Source: Clostridiales bacterium | GTDB lineage: Bacteria; Bacillota; Clostridia; Christensenellales; Aristaeellaceae | NCBI GenBank assembly: GCA_004556985.1 | Contig: SFFC01000004.1 | Span: 1-42,696, forward strand | DNA: 42,696 bases | Reading direction: 5' to 3' | Shown here: in pieces, positions 15,843 through 24,130 of the stretch | How the letters are laid out: every line of letters begins with the position of its first letter | Numbering within the stretch: position 1 is the first letter of the stretch | Translations under genes and position numbers: made by a program | Notes under the pieces: model-generated | Seen by the model: only the letters and a program-made list of their open reading frames with translations | Told to the model about the DNA's origin: nothing | Databases searched by the model: none

Positions 15843-17405
15843 TCAATCCTCAAAGGTATACGGCTTGATCTGCCGCACGACGTCGAGGATCGTGCCGTCG
15901 CGCGCCTCGAGCACGGCGACGACCTTGTCCTCAAACTGCACGTCGTCCGGGCGGCCGACGATGCTGTACGCCTTCTCCTTGAGGCTCTCGATGGTGACAT
16001 GCGGGATGCCCGCGTCATCCAGGCACTTGATGAGGTCGGGGCGAAGCGGATTGACCGCGATGCCGTAATCGGTGACGAGCACGTCGACGCAGTCGCCCGG
16101 GGTTGTGACGGTGACGACCTTCTCGCAGACCGTCGCCATGCGCCCGCGGATCAGCGGCGTGACGATGATGCAGACCTTGCTGCCCGCGGCGGTATCCGGG
16201 TGTCCGCCCGGCGCGCCGCGAAGCACGCCGTCCGAGCCGGTCAGCACGTTGACGTTGAAGCCCGTGTCGATCTCCAGCGCGGCGAGCACGACGAAGTCGA
16301 GCTTGTTGACGAAGGCGCCCTTGTTTGCCGGGTTGGCGTACTGGCTCGCGCTCATCTCATAGTGGCCGGGCGTCTGATTGATGGAGTTGACGGCATCCAG
16401 GTCAAAGTCCTGCACGTCGATGACCTTGCCGACCTTTCCCTTCTTGAGCAGCTCGACCATCGGGCCGCAGATGCCGCCGATCGCCCAGCCCATCTTGATG
16501 CCGCGCTCGTCCATGTATTTCTCGAGGAAGAGGTTGGCCGCAAGGCTCGGGCCGCCGACGCCCGTCTGGAAGGAGAAGCCCTCCCTGAAGTACGGCGTAG
16601 AGGCGATGACCTTGGCGACGTTTTCCGCCATCATCAAATCGCGCGGGTTCTGGCTGATGCGCGCTGCGGCGGAGGCGATCTTCTTCGGGTTGCCGATGGA
16701 ATCGACGACGACCACGGCGTCCACGTCAATCGCCTCGACGGAGGCGGGCATGTTCGGGAAATCCACGAGGCAATCCGTGATCACGACGACGTGATCGGCA
16801 TATTTCGCGTCCGTCATCGCATAGCCCAGGCTGCCGCAGTTGCTCTTGCCGCCGATGCCCCGGCTGTTGCCGACGCAGTCGCTCGTCGGCGCGGCGACGA
16901 AGGCGATGTCGATGTGCACCTCGCCCGCCTCGATGGCGCGCGGACGGCCGCCGTGGCTGCGGATGATCGCGGTGGTCTTGAGCTTGCCCTCGGAGACCAC
17001 CTGGCCCATGCGGCCGCGGATGCCGGAGGTCTGGATGCCGACGATCTTGCCCTCCTCGATGTAATCCGCAATGGGATCATGCGCCTCGCCCAGCGACGTC
17101 GCGGCGATGGTCAGATCCTTGAGCCCGAGCTCCTCGATCGCGGCCTTCATGACCATGTTGACGACGAAGTCGCCGTTGCGCAGATGATGATGGAAGGAGA
17201 AGGTCATGCCGTCCCGCGCGCCGCACTGGCGCAGCGCGTCGGCGATCGTCTCCACGATCTTGCTCTCCTGCGGGCGCTCGTAGATGCGCGTGCGCGGGGA
17301 GGCCTTCTGCACATACTTGCCGTCCATGTAGTTCTTGCCCTGGTAGACCTCCTTGCCGCCCTCGAGCAGGAAGTCCGGGATCTCACGTCCGACTGCGTTT
17401 TTCAT
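15843..17405 (-). CDS. citF: Citrate lyase alpha subunit (citrate:acetyl-ACP transferase)
   Basis: A 520-aa CitF. It exchanges acetyl for citryl on the acyl carrier subunit, the first step of cleaving citrate to acetate and oxaloacetate. Typical CitF stretches are FSFHHHLRNGDFVVN (about 73-87), HDPIADYIEEGKIVGIQTSGIRG, VAAPTSDCVGNSRGIGGKSNCGSLGYA, PGGHPDTAAGSKVCIIVTPLIRGR and VTDYGIAVNPLRPDL. Length fits E. coli CitF (about 510). It is cytoplasmic, in a complex with CitE and CitD. Its start overlaps the citE stop by 4 bp, so translation is coupled. It is the last gene of the tct-cit operon. Confidence 0.95.
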   Translation of the reverse strand: MKNAVGREIPDFLLEGGKEVYQGKNYMDGKYVQKASPRTRIYERPQESKIVETIADALRQCGARDGMTFSFHHHLRNGDFVVNMVMKAAIEELGLKDLTIAATSLGEAHDPIADYIEEGKIVGIQTSGIRGRMGQVVSEGKLKTTAIIRSHGGRPRAIEAGEVHIDIAFVAAPTSDCVGNSRGIGGKSNCGSLGYAMTDAKYADHVVVITDCLVDFPNMPASVEAIDVDAVVVVDSIGNPKKIASAAARISQNPRDLMMAENVAKVIASTPYFREGFSFQTGVGGPSLAANLFLEKYMDERGIKMGWAIGGICGPMVELLKKGKVGKVIDVQDFDLDAVNSINQTPGHYEMSASQYANPANKGAFVNKLDFVVLAALEIDTGFNVNVLTGSDGVLRGAPGGHPDTAAGSKVCIIVTPLIRGRMATVCEKVVTVTTPGDCVDVLVTDYGIAVNPLRPDLIKCLDDAGIPHVTIESLKEKAYSIVGRPDDVQFEDKVVAVLEARDGTILDVVRQIKPYTFED

Positions 17406-18316
17406 ACCAACTCCCCCTCGTACATGCCGCAGGCCTTCGCCAGGCGGAGCGTGCGCTCGGCGCCCGGGATAAAGGCGATGTCGATCATCTTGCCGTTAAC
17501 GGTGAACACGCCCACGCCCGCGGCGCTCTGCTCGCGGTAGGCGCGCACGATGGCCTCGGCCTGCGCGACCTCCTTCGCGGTCGGCGCAAAGAGCTCATGC
17601 ACCAGGCGGATCTGCTTGGGATTGATCAGGCTCTTGCCGTCAAAGCCCATCGCCTTGTTCTGGCGCACCTCGGCCTCAAAGCCGGCCTCGTCGTCCAGAT
17701 CCGTGAACACCGTGTCAAAGCACTGCACGCCCGCCGCCCGCGCCGCCAGCAGCATCTGCCCGCGCGCCGCGAGCATGTCAATGCCGCTCGGGTCGAACTT
17801 CGTCTGCATACACTTGCGGAAATCGCCGCCGGAAACCGCGACGCCGAAGAGGCGATCGCTCGCGCAGCAGATCTCGTAGGCATTAAGGATGCCCTTCGGG
17901 CTCTCGAGCGCGGCCATCAGCAGCGTGCGGCCGACCTCGACGCCGAATTCCCTCTCCGCCGCCTCGACAGCCGCCTCGACGGTCTTGACGTCGTTGGCGC
18001 TCTCGCATTTCGCGATGCGGATGCCGTCTGCCCCGCCGGCGACGCAGACGCGGATGTCCTCCTGCCAGTGCGGCGTGTCGAGGCCGTTGATGCGCACGAT
18101 GACCTCCGTGCTGCCGTAATCGATCGTCGTCAGCGCGTGATAGAGGGAGAAGCGCGCGGCGTCCTTCTGGTTTTCCGCGACGGCATCCTCCAGATCGAGC
18201 ATGATGGAGTCGCAGCCGTAGATGTAGGCGTCCTTGATGAGGCCCGGCTTCTGCGCGTTCATGAACATCATGGTGCGGCGCAGGCGGAAGCGCTCAGGCT
18301 TGGGTCGCTTGATCAT
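17402..18316 (-). CDS. citE: Citrate lyase beta subunit (citryl-ACP lyase)
   Basis: A 304-aa CitE that cleaves citryl-ACP to oxaloacetate and acetyl-ACP. The TIM barrel starts FRLRRTMMFMNAQKPG and CDSIMLDLEDAVAENQKD, whose acidic residues bind magnesium; VIVRINGLDTPHW, RTLLMAALESPKGILNAYEI and GFDGKSLINPKQI follow in family order. The start is the ATG at 18316, embedded in the stop of citD (ATGA overlap) behind GGGGAGG; the longer frame from 18379 has no such site. The N terminus is about 10 residues longer than in many CitE proteins. Confidence 0.94.
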   Translation of the reverse strand: MIKRPKPERFRLRRTMMFMNAQKPGLIKDAYIYGCDSIMLDLEDAVAENQKDAARFSLYHALTTIDYGSTEVIVRINGLDTPHWQEDIRVCVAGGADGIRIAKCESANDVKTVEAAVEAAEREFGVEVGRTLLMAALESPKGILNAYEICCASDRLFGVAVSGGDFRKCMQTKFDPSGIDMLAARGQMLLAARAAGVQCFDTVFTDLDDEAGFEAEVRQNKAMGFDGKSLINPKQIRLVHELFAPTAKEVAQAEAIVRAYREQSAAGVGVFTVNGKMIDIAFIPGAERTLRLAKACGMYEGELV

Positions 18317-18615
18317 CGAATGACACCTCCCCACGGGATGCCGGCATCGCTCTTGCCGCAGCTGCGCATCACGGCGCATTCCACACGCGCCTTGAGGGTG
18401 CAGTCCAGCGCGCCCTTGTCCACCACAGTCACCTTGCCGCCGGTCACGCCCAGGCGGTCAAGCGTCTCCAGCACGGTCGCGCGGATCTGCCTGCCGTACT
18501 GGTTCATGACGCTCGAGGAGATCTCCAGCTCGACGCGGCCCTCGCCCGGTTCGACGGTCACGAGCGCGTCGCTGGACTCGAGCGTGCCAGCCATTGCGTT
18601 TTTTTCAATCTGCAT
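18313..18615 (-). CDS. citD: Citrate lyase gamma subunit (acyl carrier protein)
   Basis: A 100-aa CitD. It carries the 2'-(5''-phosphoribosyl)-3'-dephospho-CoA arm, attached to Ser14 in the motif AGTLESSD (9-16), exactly as in enterobacterial CitD. Other family segments are EISSSVMNQYGRQIRATVLETL and VDKGALDCTLKARVECAV. The ATG at 18615 has AGGAAA seven bases upstream; the longer frame to 18651 is rejected. It sits 32 bp downstream of the AbrB-like transporter gene and overlaps citE. Confidence 0.94.
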   Translation of the reverse strand: MQIEKNAMAGTLESSDALVTVEPGEGRVELEISSSVMNQYGRQIRATVLETLDRLGVTGGKVTVVDKGALDCTLKARVECAVMRSCGKSDAGIPWGGVIR

Positions 18616-18647
18616 AATCTGTTTCCTGCCTTCCCTTGTTTTTCCTG

Positions 18648-19685
18648 TCATCCCAGCACATGCACCACAAAGCTCAGAATGCTCGGGAAAACCAGCACAA
18701 CGGTAATCAGACGAAGCACCTGCAGGACGATCAGCTTCGCGTTGCTGATGCCCAGGTCGGCGCTGATGAGCGCCATGTCGCTCGCGCCCGCAGGCGTTGC
18801 GGCCAGCATCGATTCGGCCCTTTCAAAGCAGCCGGCACGATACAGCAGCGCCCCGATGACGAAGCAGGCGGTCGTATAGGACGCGATCAGGATCAGGACG
18901 GGCACGCCCAGCGTGCTGAGCCGCCGCAGCTGCTCAAGGCCCACGCTCGCGCCGACGTATGCGCCGGAGAGCACCTGCGCCAGCTTGCGCAGCGTCCTGG
19001 GCATCTGCGCCTTGGGATAGACGCAGGCGAAGATGATGCTGCCCAGCGTGGCAAAGCCCATCGTGCCCGCGGGCACGGGCGAAGCCTTGCCGATCAGCCC
19101 GCAAACGGTCGCGACCCCCAGCGTCAGCAGGACGTATTTCGCCTGAAACGCCTTCTTTTCTTTCTTCTTGGCCTCCAGCGATTCCTGGCCCGCGCCGGTC
19201 ACAGCGCGGATCATCAGCGGGAAGACGCCGATGCCCAGAATCAGTCGGACAAACTGCATCACGACGACGACGGACGGGTCCGCGCCCATGTCTGCGGCGA
19301 TCATCGGAATGTCGCTGATGCCGCCGGGCGTGCAGCACATCATCGCCGTCATCAGATCCAGGCCACTGGTTGCGGCGACGCCGAGGCCCGCCAGGATGTT
19401 GACCACCAGCAGACAACTCAGCAGGATCAGGGCGGGCTTGAGAATCGCGCGCATCTCGCGCAGATCCTCGCGCTTGATACCTGAGCCGATGAACGCGCCC
19501 GCGATGATCTGGGAGATCGTCTTCGCCGGGCCGGGCATGCAGGCCTGCCCCGTCGCAACCCCCAGCGCGCAGGCGCCGATCACGGCGCCGACCATCATGC
19601 CGCCGGGCATGTGAACCCTGTCGAGCAGATAGCCCACGGCCAGCGCGCACACAAGCGTCAGCAGAATCTGCATCGCTGTCGTCAC
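18648..19685 (-). CDS. AbrB-type membrane protein (putative transporter)
   Basis: A 345-aa integral membrane protein made of two repeats, each with the segment pattern GxxxGA/PxG: residues about 1-165 contain MPGGMMVGAVIGACALGV and CTPGGISDIPMIAADMGAD, and the second half contains ATPAGASDMALISADLGI. This is the membrane AbrB duplication family (Pfam AbrB), often labelled ammonia monooxygenase but unproven. It should have about 9-10 helices. The start is GTG at 19685 behind AAAGGGGG. It is inserted between tctA and citD in the citrate operon, so it may export a product of citrate fermentation or carry a second carboxylate; this is inference from position. Confidence 0.8.
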   Translation of the reverse strand: MTTAMQILLTLVCALAVGYLLDRVHMPGGMMVGAVIGACALGVATGQACMPGPAKTISQIIAGAFIGSGIKREDLREMRAILKPALILLSCLLVVNILAGLGVAATSGLDLMTAMMCCTPGGISDIPMIAADMGADPSVVVVMQFVRLILGIGVFPLMIRAVTGAGQESLEAKKKEKKAFQAKYVLLTLGVATVCGLIGKASPVPAGTMGFATLGSIIFACVYPKAQMPRTLRKLAQVLSGAYVGASVGLEQLRRLSTLGVPVLILIASYTTACFVIGALLYRAGCFERAESMLAATPAGASDMALISADLGISNAKLIVLQVLRLITVVLVFPSILSFVVHVLG

Positions 19686-19732
19686 GGCGCCGCCCCCTTT
19701 TTTGCGGATTCTTAACGGTTCAGCCCCAGCGC

Positions 19733-19756
19733 TGCGCCCGCTGCAGAGCGGGCGCA
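19733..19756. repeat. Hairpin between tctA and the abrB-like gene
   Basis: A 10-bp perfect stem TGCGCCCGCT/AGCGGGCGCA with a GCAG loop and no T tract. It probably attenuates or stabilises the transcript rather than ending it, since citDEF have no other visible promoter. Confidence 0.55.
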
Positions 19757-19808
19757 GACGCCGGAGCCTCAGAAGAAGCGAATCGTCTCGCCGATTCGGT
19801 GAAAGGGA

Positions 19809-21329
19809 TTACCGCTTTGCGGCCCTGGCCTTCTTGATCAGCGGCATGACGATCGGGCTGACGAGCATGACGATGCACACGATGATCAGCACGAAGGCGA
19901 TCGGATGGAGCACCGGGTTGAACATCGTGAGGATGCTGCCCTTGCTCATCAGGTAGCCGCGGGAGAAGTTCTGCTCGCACATGTTGCCCAGCACGAGGCC
20001 CAGAACGATGGCCGCGCTGTTGAGGTGGCAGGCGCGAACGATCAGGCCCAGCACGCCGGCGAGCACCATGATCTGCACGCTGGTGGCGGACATCTGATCG
20101 CCATAGGTGCCGATGAGCGCGAGCATCAGGATGATCGGGCCCAGGTAGGAATACGGAATCGCGAGGATCTGCGCGAACACCTTCGCAATCGCCATCGCGA
20201 CGATGACCATCAGGATGTTGGTGACGATCATGGTCATGAAGGTCGCAGAGAGGTATTCAGGCTGGTTGGTCAGCAGCAGCGGTCCAAGCTGGACGCCCTT
20301 GAGCGTCAGCGCGGACATCATGACAGCCGCGGCGTTGCCGCCCGGGATGCCCAGGGACAGCAGCGGAACCATCGCGCCGCCGGTCGCGGCGTTGTTGGAG
20401 GCCTCGGAAGCGGCGATGCCGTCGATGATGCCGGTGCCAAACTTCTCAGGATGCTTGGAGAGCTTCGTCTCCATCGTGTAGCACATGAAGGAGGCGATGG
20501 TAGCGCCGGCGCCCGGCAGGATGCCGACGACCGTGCCGACCACGGAGCAGCGCAGCATGGTCCACTTGATGCTCCAGATCTCCTTGAGAGAGGGCATCTT
20601 CGTGTTGACCCTGCCGCCGGTGATGCCGTCCTCCGCGGAGAGGCGCTTCTTCTTCGGGTCGGTCTGTTTGAAGACCTCGGTCACGGCGAACAGACCGATG
20701 AGTACCGGGATCATGTCGATGCCGGCGAGCAGGTTGCGGCTGCCGAAGGTCAGGCGCTGCACGGCGTACATCTTGTCCTGGCCGACGCAGGCCAGCAGCA
20801 GGCCCAGCAGGCCGGAGATGATGCAGGTGAGGATGTGCTCGCTGTCCAGGCAGGTCAGAATGGACAGGCCCAGGAAAGTCACGGCGAACAGGTCGCTCGG
20901 GCCGAACTGGAGGGCCGCACGGGTCAGCGGCTGGGAGAGCAGGAACATCGCGACGGCGGAGATCAATCCGCCGATGGCGGAGGCCAGCAGCGCGACGCCC
21001 AGGGCCTTGCCGGCCTCGCCGCGCTGGGCCATGGGATAGCCGTCAAACGTCGTCGGCGCCGACGACGGAACGCCCGGAATCTTGAAGAGGATGGCGGTGA
21101 TCGAGCCGCCGGTGATGGAGGAGCAGTAGATCGCCGTCAGGAAGACGATGGCCGGGATCGGATCCATCGTGTAGGTAAAGGTCAGGCCCAGGGCGACTGC
21201 CATGGTCGCGGAGACGCCGGGCAGCGCGCCGAAGATCGTGCCCAGCACGATCGCCAGGCAGACCATGAAGAACATGCCGGGGTTAAAGACCGCCGCAAAG
21301 CCGGAAGCAAGAAGTTGACCCATACTCAT
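19809..21329 (-). CDS. tctA: Tripartite tricarboxylate transporter, large membrane subunit TctA
   Basis: A 506-aa membrane protein with about 10-12 helices, the translocating subunit of a TctABC secondary carrier for citrate or related acids. Family hallmarks are GTIFGALPGVSATMAVALGL (28-47), YCSSITGGSITAILFKIPGVPSSAPTTFDGYPM, VGTVVGILPGAGATIASFM and GIPGGNAAAVMMSALTLKGVQLGP. The ATG at 21329 lies 12 bases after AAGGAGG, longer than ideal; a second ATG is two codons on. It follows tctB by 17 bp. Confidence 0.94.
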   Translation of the reverse strand: MSMGQLLASGFAAVFNPGMFFMVCLAIVLGTIFGALPGVSATMAVALGLTFTYTMDPIPAIVFLTAIYCSSITGGSITAILFKIPGVPSSAPTTFDGYPMAQRGEAGKALGVALLASAIGGLISAVAMFLLSQPLTRAALQFGPSDLFAVTFLGLSILTCLDSEHILTCIISGLLGLLLACVGQDKMYAVQRLTFGSRNLLAGIDMIPVLIGLFAVTEVFKQTDPKKKRLSAEDGITGGRVNTKMPSLKEIWSIKWTMLRCSVVGTVVGILPGAGATIASFMCYTMETKLSKHPEKFGTGIIDGIAASEASNNAATGGAMVPLLSLGIPGGNAAAVMMSALTLKGVQLGPLLLTNQPEYLSATFMTMIVTNILMVIVAMAIAKVFAQILAIPYSYLGPIILMLALIGTYGDQMSATSVQIMVLAGVLGLIVRACHLNSAAIVLGLVLGNMCEQNFSRGYLMSKGSILTMFNPVLHPIAFVLIIVCIVMLVSPIVMPLIKKARAAKR

Positions 21330-21346
21330 AACTTTTCGTCGCCTCC

Positions 21347-21892
21347 TTAACCGAAGATGCCCTTGACGCCCGCGACGACGGACTCAAGGAAGAGCGCGAA
21401 GTTGCGCAGGAAGCCGATCGTGCCGCGCGGCAGGTTGACGCTCAGCAATCCGCTGAAGACGACATAGAGCACCAGCGTGATGCACACGGAGGCGATCGCC
21501 AGGCGGACGAGGTTTTTCTCGCCCAAGAGCATGCCATAGCAGAAGAGCACGAACAGCGTGGTCACGATGAAGCCGACCGTCTCCAGGATCAGGGAAGCCA
21601 CGACCATGATCACGATGCCCAGGAAGAGGCGGCTCTTCAGGAAGCCGGGAATGCTCTTGACAAAGGCGCTGAGGGTGAATTCCGGGTTGCCCTTGTTCTT
21701 CCTGATGATCTTGACGATGTTGATGATCAGGCAGATTTCAAGGAGAATGATGATCGTCTTGGGCCACACATCCGGCTGGAGCGCGTAGGGATTCCTCGTC
21801 ACGCTCGCGGGCACAGCCGCCTCCAGCACATGGGTGAAGAATGTGAAGCCAAGGAAGATGAAGAGCAGAATGTTGATAATCAGTTCAAACAC
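21347..21892 (-). CDS. tctB: Tripartite tricarboxylate transporter, small membrane subunit TctB
   Basis: A 181-aa protein with four hydrophobic segments (about residues 5-22, 50-66, 95-120 and 130-150), as in TctB family members, which pair with TctA in the membrane. I choose the GTG at 21892 (VFELIINILLFIFLGF) with AAAGGAG ten bases upstream; the longer frame from 21967 begins inside the hairpin at 21918-21946 and has a non-membrane leader. Sequence conservation in this family is low, so the call rests largely on size, topology and its place between tctC and tctA. Confidence 0.88.
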   Translation of the reverse strand: MFELIINILLFIFLGFTFFTHVLEAAVPASVTRNPYALQPDVWPKTIIILLEICLIINIVKIIRKNKGNPEFTLSAFVKSIPGFLKSRLFLGIVIMVVASLILETVGFIVTTLFVLFCYGMLLGEKNLVRLAIASVCITLVLYVVFSGLLSVNLPRGTIGFLRNFALFLESVVAGVKGIFG

Positions 21893-21917
21893 AGTGCTGC
21901 AACTCCTTTGCCATTGA

Positions 21918-21946
21918 GGAAAGAGGGGAAAAAAACCCCTCTTTCC
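21918..21946 (-). terminator. Strong hairpin between tctC and tctB
   Basis: An 11-bp perfect stem GGAAAGAGGGG/CCCCTCTTTCC with an A7 loop (T7 on the transcript). No T tract follows on the minus strand, so it is more likely an mRNA stabiliser that keeps binding-protein expression above that of the membrane subunits than a full terminator. Confidence 0.6.
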
Positions 21947-22017
21947 GTGTTGAATTGTGCCGTCCATCCGTTCAGAAACCGTTCAGATTCTGCCCGATTT
22001 CCGTTCGAATTGTTCTC

Positions 22018-23010
22018 TTACTTGAGGTCGTCGTAATCCTTGACGAGGGTGCCCTGCTCGACCATGTAGTCGTGCAGATCCTTGTACTCGCTCTGGCAGA
22101 AGGCGACGGTATCCTCGCCCGGAACCGGGATCGGACGCTCGTCATACGCGGCATTGTGGGTGAATTCCTTCCAGGTGTCGGACTGCTTGGCTTCCTCGAT
22201 CGCGGCGACCAGCGTGTCGATGGCCTCCTGCGGGGTGCCGGTCTTGGCGAAGATGCCGCGCCACGGGCCCATGACGGAGTTGATGCCGTTCTCAACAGAG
22301 CACTGCAGGTCGGGCGCGATGCTCATGCGGTTCTCGCACAGGGCAAGGATCGGAATGATGTCGCCGGACTCGACGAGGCCCGCGATGTCATCCCAGCCGC
22401 AGACGTACAGGTCGCAGTGGCCGCCAACCAGCGCGGAGTTCGCGTCGGAGCCGGAGGAATACGGGATCTCCAGAAGATCGAGGCCCTCGGTGGCCTGCGC
22501 CAGGGAAGCGCCGTCCACGCCGGTGGCCGTCAGCATCGCGACGGAAACCTCAAACGGATGCTCGGCGATGTACGCCTGGAGCTCGGCCCAGTTGGTGACG
22601 CCGAACTTCTCCATGGAGATCTTGGAGGCGACGATCGCGTTGATGGAGTGCACGAGCACGTCCACGCACTCGAACTCGGTCTTGAAATCCATGGACGTGT
22701 TGCCCAGCATGTCCTGGATGTAGAGGGACTGCGTGCCGAGCATGAAGGTGTAGCCATCAGCCGGCTGCTTGTAGGTGTACTCGACGCCGTTGACGCCGGA
22801 GCCGCCTTCCACGTTCACAACCTCGACCGGAACGCCGAGGATGTCCTGCAGCAGGGAGGCCATCGGACGCAGGGTGGAGTCAGCGCCGCCGCCGACGCCC
22901 CACGGGCAGACGAGATCGATCTTGCGCTCGAACTTGAATTCAGCGCTGGCGCAGGTCACGAGGGCCAGCGTCATGACAATGGCAAGAGCGAGACATACGA
23001 GCTTCTTCAT
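22018..23010 (-). CDS. tctC: Tripartite tricarboxylate transporter substrate-binding protein TctC
   Basis: A 330-aa exported binding protein. The signal peptide is MKKLVCLALAIVMTLALVTC-ASA (1-23). The mature part starts with KIDLVCPWGVGGGADSTLRPMA, the family's ligand loop, followed by VVNVEGGSGVNGVEYTYKQPADGYT and MLGTQSLY. Such proteins capture citrate or other carboxylates and deliver them to TctAB. The ATG at 23010 has AAAAGGAGG seven bases upstream. It is the first gene of the tct-abrB-cit operon, divergent from the LysR gene, with candidate operators in between. The ligand is inferred from the citrate lyase genes in the same operon. Confidence 0.93.
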   Translation of the reverse strand: MKKLVCLALAIVMTLALVTCASAEFKFERKIDLVCPWGVGGGADSTLRPMASLLQDILGVPVEVVNVEGGSGVNGVEYTYKQPADGYTFMLGTQSLYIQDMLGNTSMDFKTEFECVDVLVHSINAIVASKISMEKFGVTNWAELQAYIAEHPFEVSVAMLTATGVDGASLAQATEGLDLLEIPYSSGSDANSALVGGHCDLYVCGWDDIAGLVESGDIIPILALCENRMSIAPDLQCSVENGINSVMGPWRGIFAKTGTPQEAIDTLVAAIEEAKQSDTWKEFTHNAAYDERPIPVPGEDTVAFCQSEYKDLHDYMVEQGTLVKDYDDLK

Positions 23011-23126
23011 TTGGGGTACCTCCTTTTTTATCCAACAGCCGGATTCGCCCCCGGCTGAAGTTGCATAGAAACCAACAAATCCCTATGGAATCGTTTTGTG
23101 CTTCTTGCGCTTTTCTTGCTGACATG

Positions 23127-23155
23127 ATAATATAAAGTCACCCATAATGCAAATA
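23127..23155 (-). promoter_or_regulatory. Probable promoter of the tct-cit operon
   Basis: Minus-strand TATTAT (23132-23127) with a weak TATTTG (23155-23150) 17 bases up, about 117 bases before the tctC start. A poor -35 box is usual for a LysR-activated promoter. Confidence 0.45.
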
Positions 23156-23165
23156 CCGTTTTATG
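23143..23165. promoter_or_regulatory. Second CATAA/TTATG dyad (candidate LysR activation site)
   Basis: CATAA (23143-23147) and TTATG (23161-23165) with a 13-base spacer, overlapping the weak -35 box of the tct-cit promoter, where the activation site of LysR regulators normally lies. Confidence 0.4.
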
Positions 23166-23174
23166 TATATTTCC

Positions 23175-23192
23175 CATAACACTCGGGTTATG
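23175..23192. promoter_or_regulatory. CATAA-N8-TTATG dyad in the lysR/tctC divergent region
   Basis: Part of a longer perfect inverted repeat CCATAAC-ACTCGG-GTTATGG (23174-23193). Its centre is about 64 bases upstream of the predicted tct-cit start and about 30 bases before the LysR start codon, fitting both activation of tct-cit and autoregulation. It resembles the ATAA-N7-TTAT elements known for the LysR-type citrate regulators CcpC and CitR of Bacillus, but with an 8-base spacer. Confidence 0.65.
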
Positions 23193-23215
23193 GAAATGCG
23201 TGGAGGCATTGTCCC

Positions 23216-24130
23216 ATGAACATCCGTCACATCCAGTATGTTCTCACCATTCTGCGCGAGGGCTCCATCACCGCAGCCAGCAAGAAGCTCTTCGTCTCCC
23301 AGCCCGCCCTCTCCCAGACGCTCAAGCAGATCGAGCAGGATCTGGGCGCGACCATCTTCGACAGAACGACCGACCCGATCTCCCTGACCTACGCGGGGCA
23401 GCAGTATGTCGACGCAGCGCTTCAGGTGCTGGATATCGACCGCAACCTGCGCGCGCGCATCGCCGAAACCAAAAAGGAGCTGCATGGACGCCTTCGCCTG
23501 GGCATTTCCATGCAGCGGGGTTTGCAGATTCTTCCGCAGGTCATCCCGGACTTTTCCCGGATGTATCCCTATATCCGCATCGAGCTGATCGAGCACGGCA
23601 GCGCGACGCTGGAGCACATGACCGCCGAGGGCCAGTGCGACCTGGCGCTCATCACGACCAACGAAAAGCCCAACAAACTGCACTACGAGCTCATCGAGAG
23701 CGAGGAGGTCGTGCTGATGGCCGCGCGCTCCACGGAGCTCGCCCATCGCTTTTCAGACGGCGAGCCCATCGAGATCACGCAGGCGCAGAACGAAAAATTC
23801 GTCTCCATGCGCGAGGGGCACAGCGTGCGCACCATTCAGGACAGGCTCTTTGAGCGCCACCATCTTACCCCGACCATCCTCATGGAGACGACCAACATGG
23901 AGGCCGGCAAGCACGTCGCCGCGCGCGCGAACGCCGTCATGCTCATCCCCCAGGTCTATGTCACGCAGGACCTGCAGTACCGCGTGCAGTGCCATCCCGT
24001 GCTCAACAACGACTACGAGCGCCATTTCTACCTTTGCTACCGCCGGGGCATGTATCTGACGCGCTACATGACCGACTTCATCCGCCTGGTCTGCGAAAAG
24101 CTGGGCGTCCCGTTTCACCTGGGCGAATAA
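23216..24130 (+). CDS. LysR-family regulator of the citrate genes
   Basis: A 304-aa LysR regulator. The winged helix-turn-helix covers residues 1-60 (HIQYVLTILREGSITAASKKLFVSQPALSQTLKQIEQDLG, given here in two overlapping family landmarks, the SITAASKKL turn and the SQPALSQTLKQ recognition helix). The rest is a periplasmic-binding-fold effector domain with LRLGISMQRGLQILPQVIP opening it (about 90-108). It is divergent from tctC and its 3' end overlaps the citXG gene on the other strand by 16 bp. A tricarboxylate such as citrate is the probable effector. The ATG is behind TGGAGG. Confidence 0.9.
   Translation: MNIRHIQYVLTILREGSITAASKKLFVSQPALSQTLKQIEQDLGATIFDRTTDPISLTYAGQQYVDAALQVLDIDRNLRARIAETKKELHGRLRLGISMQRGLQILPQVIPDFSRMYPYIRIELIEHGSATLEHMTAEGQCDLALITTNEKPNKLHYELIESEEVVLMAARSTELAHRFSDGEPIEITQAQNEKFVSMREGHSVRTIQDRLFERHHLTPTILMETTNMEAGKHVAARANAVMLIPQVYVTQDLQYRVQCHPVLNNDYERHFYLCYRRGMYLTRYMTDFIRLVCEKLGVPFHLGE

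Noticed and set aside
15999..17540. 513-codon plus-strand frame opposite citF and citE
   Set aside because: Shadow of citrate lyase genes, with composition typical of reversed GC-rich codons.
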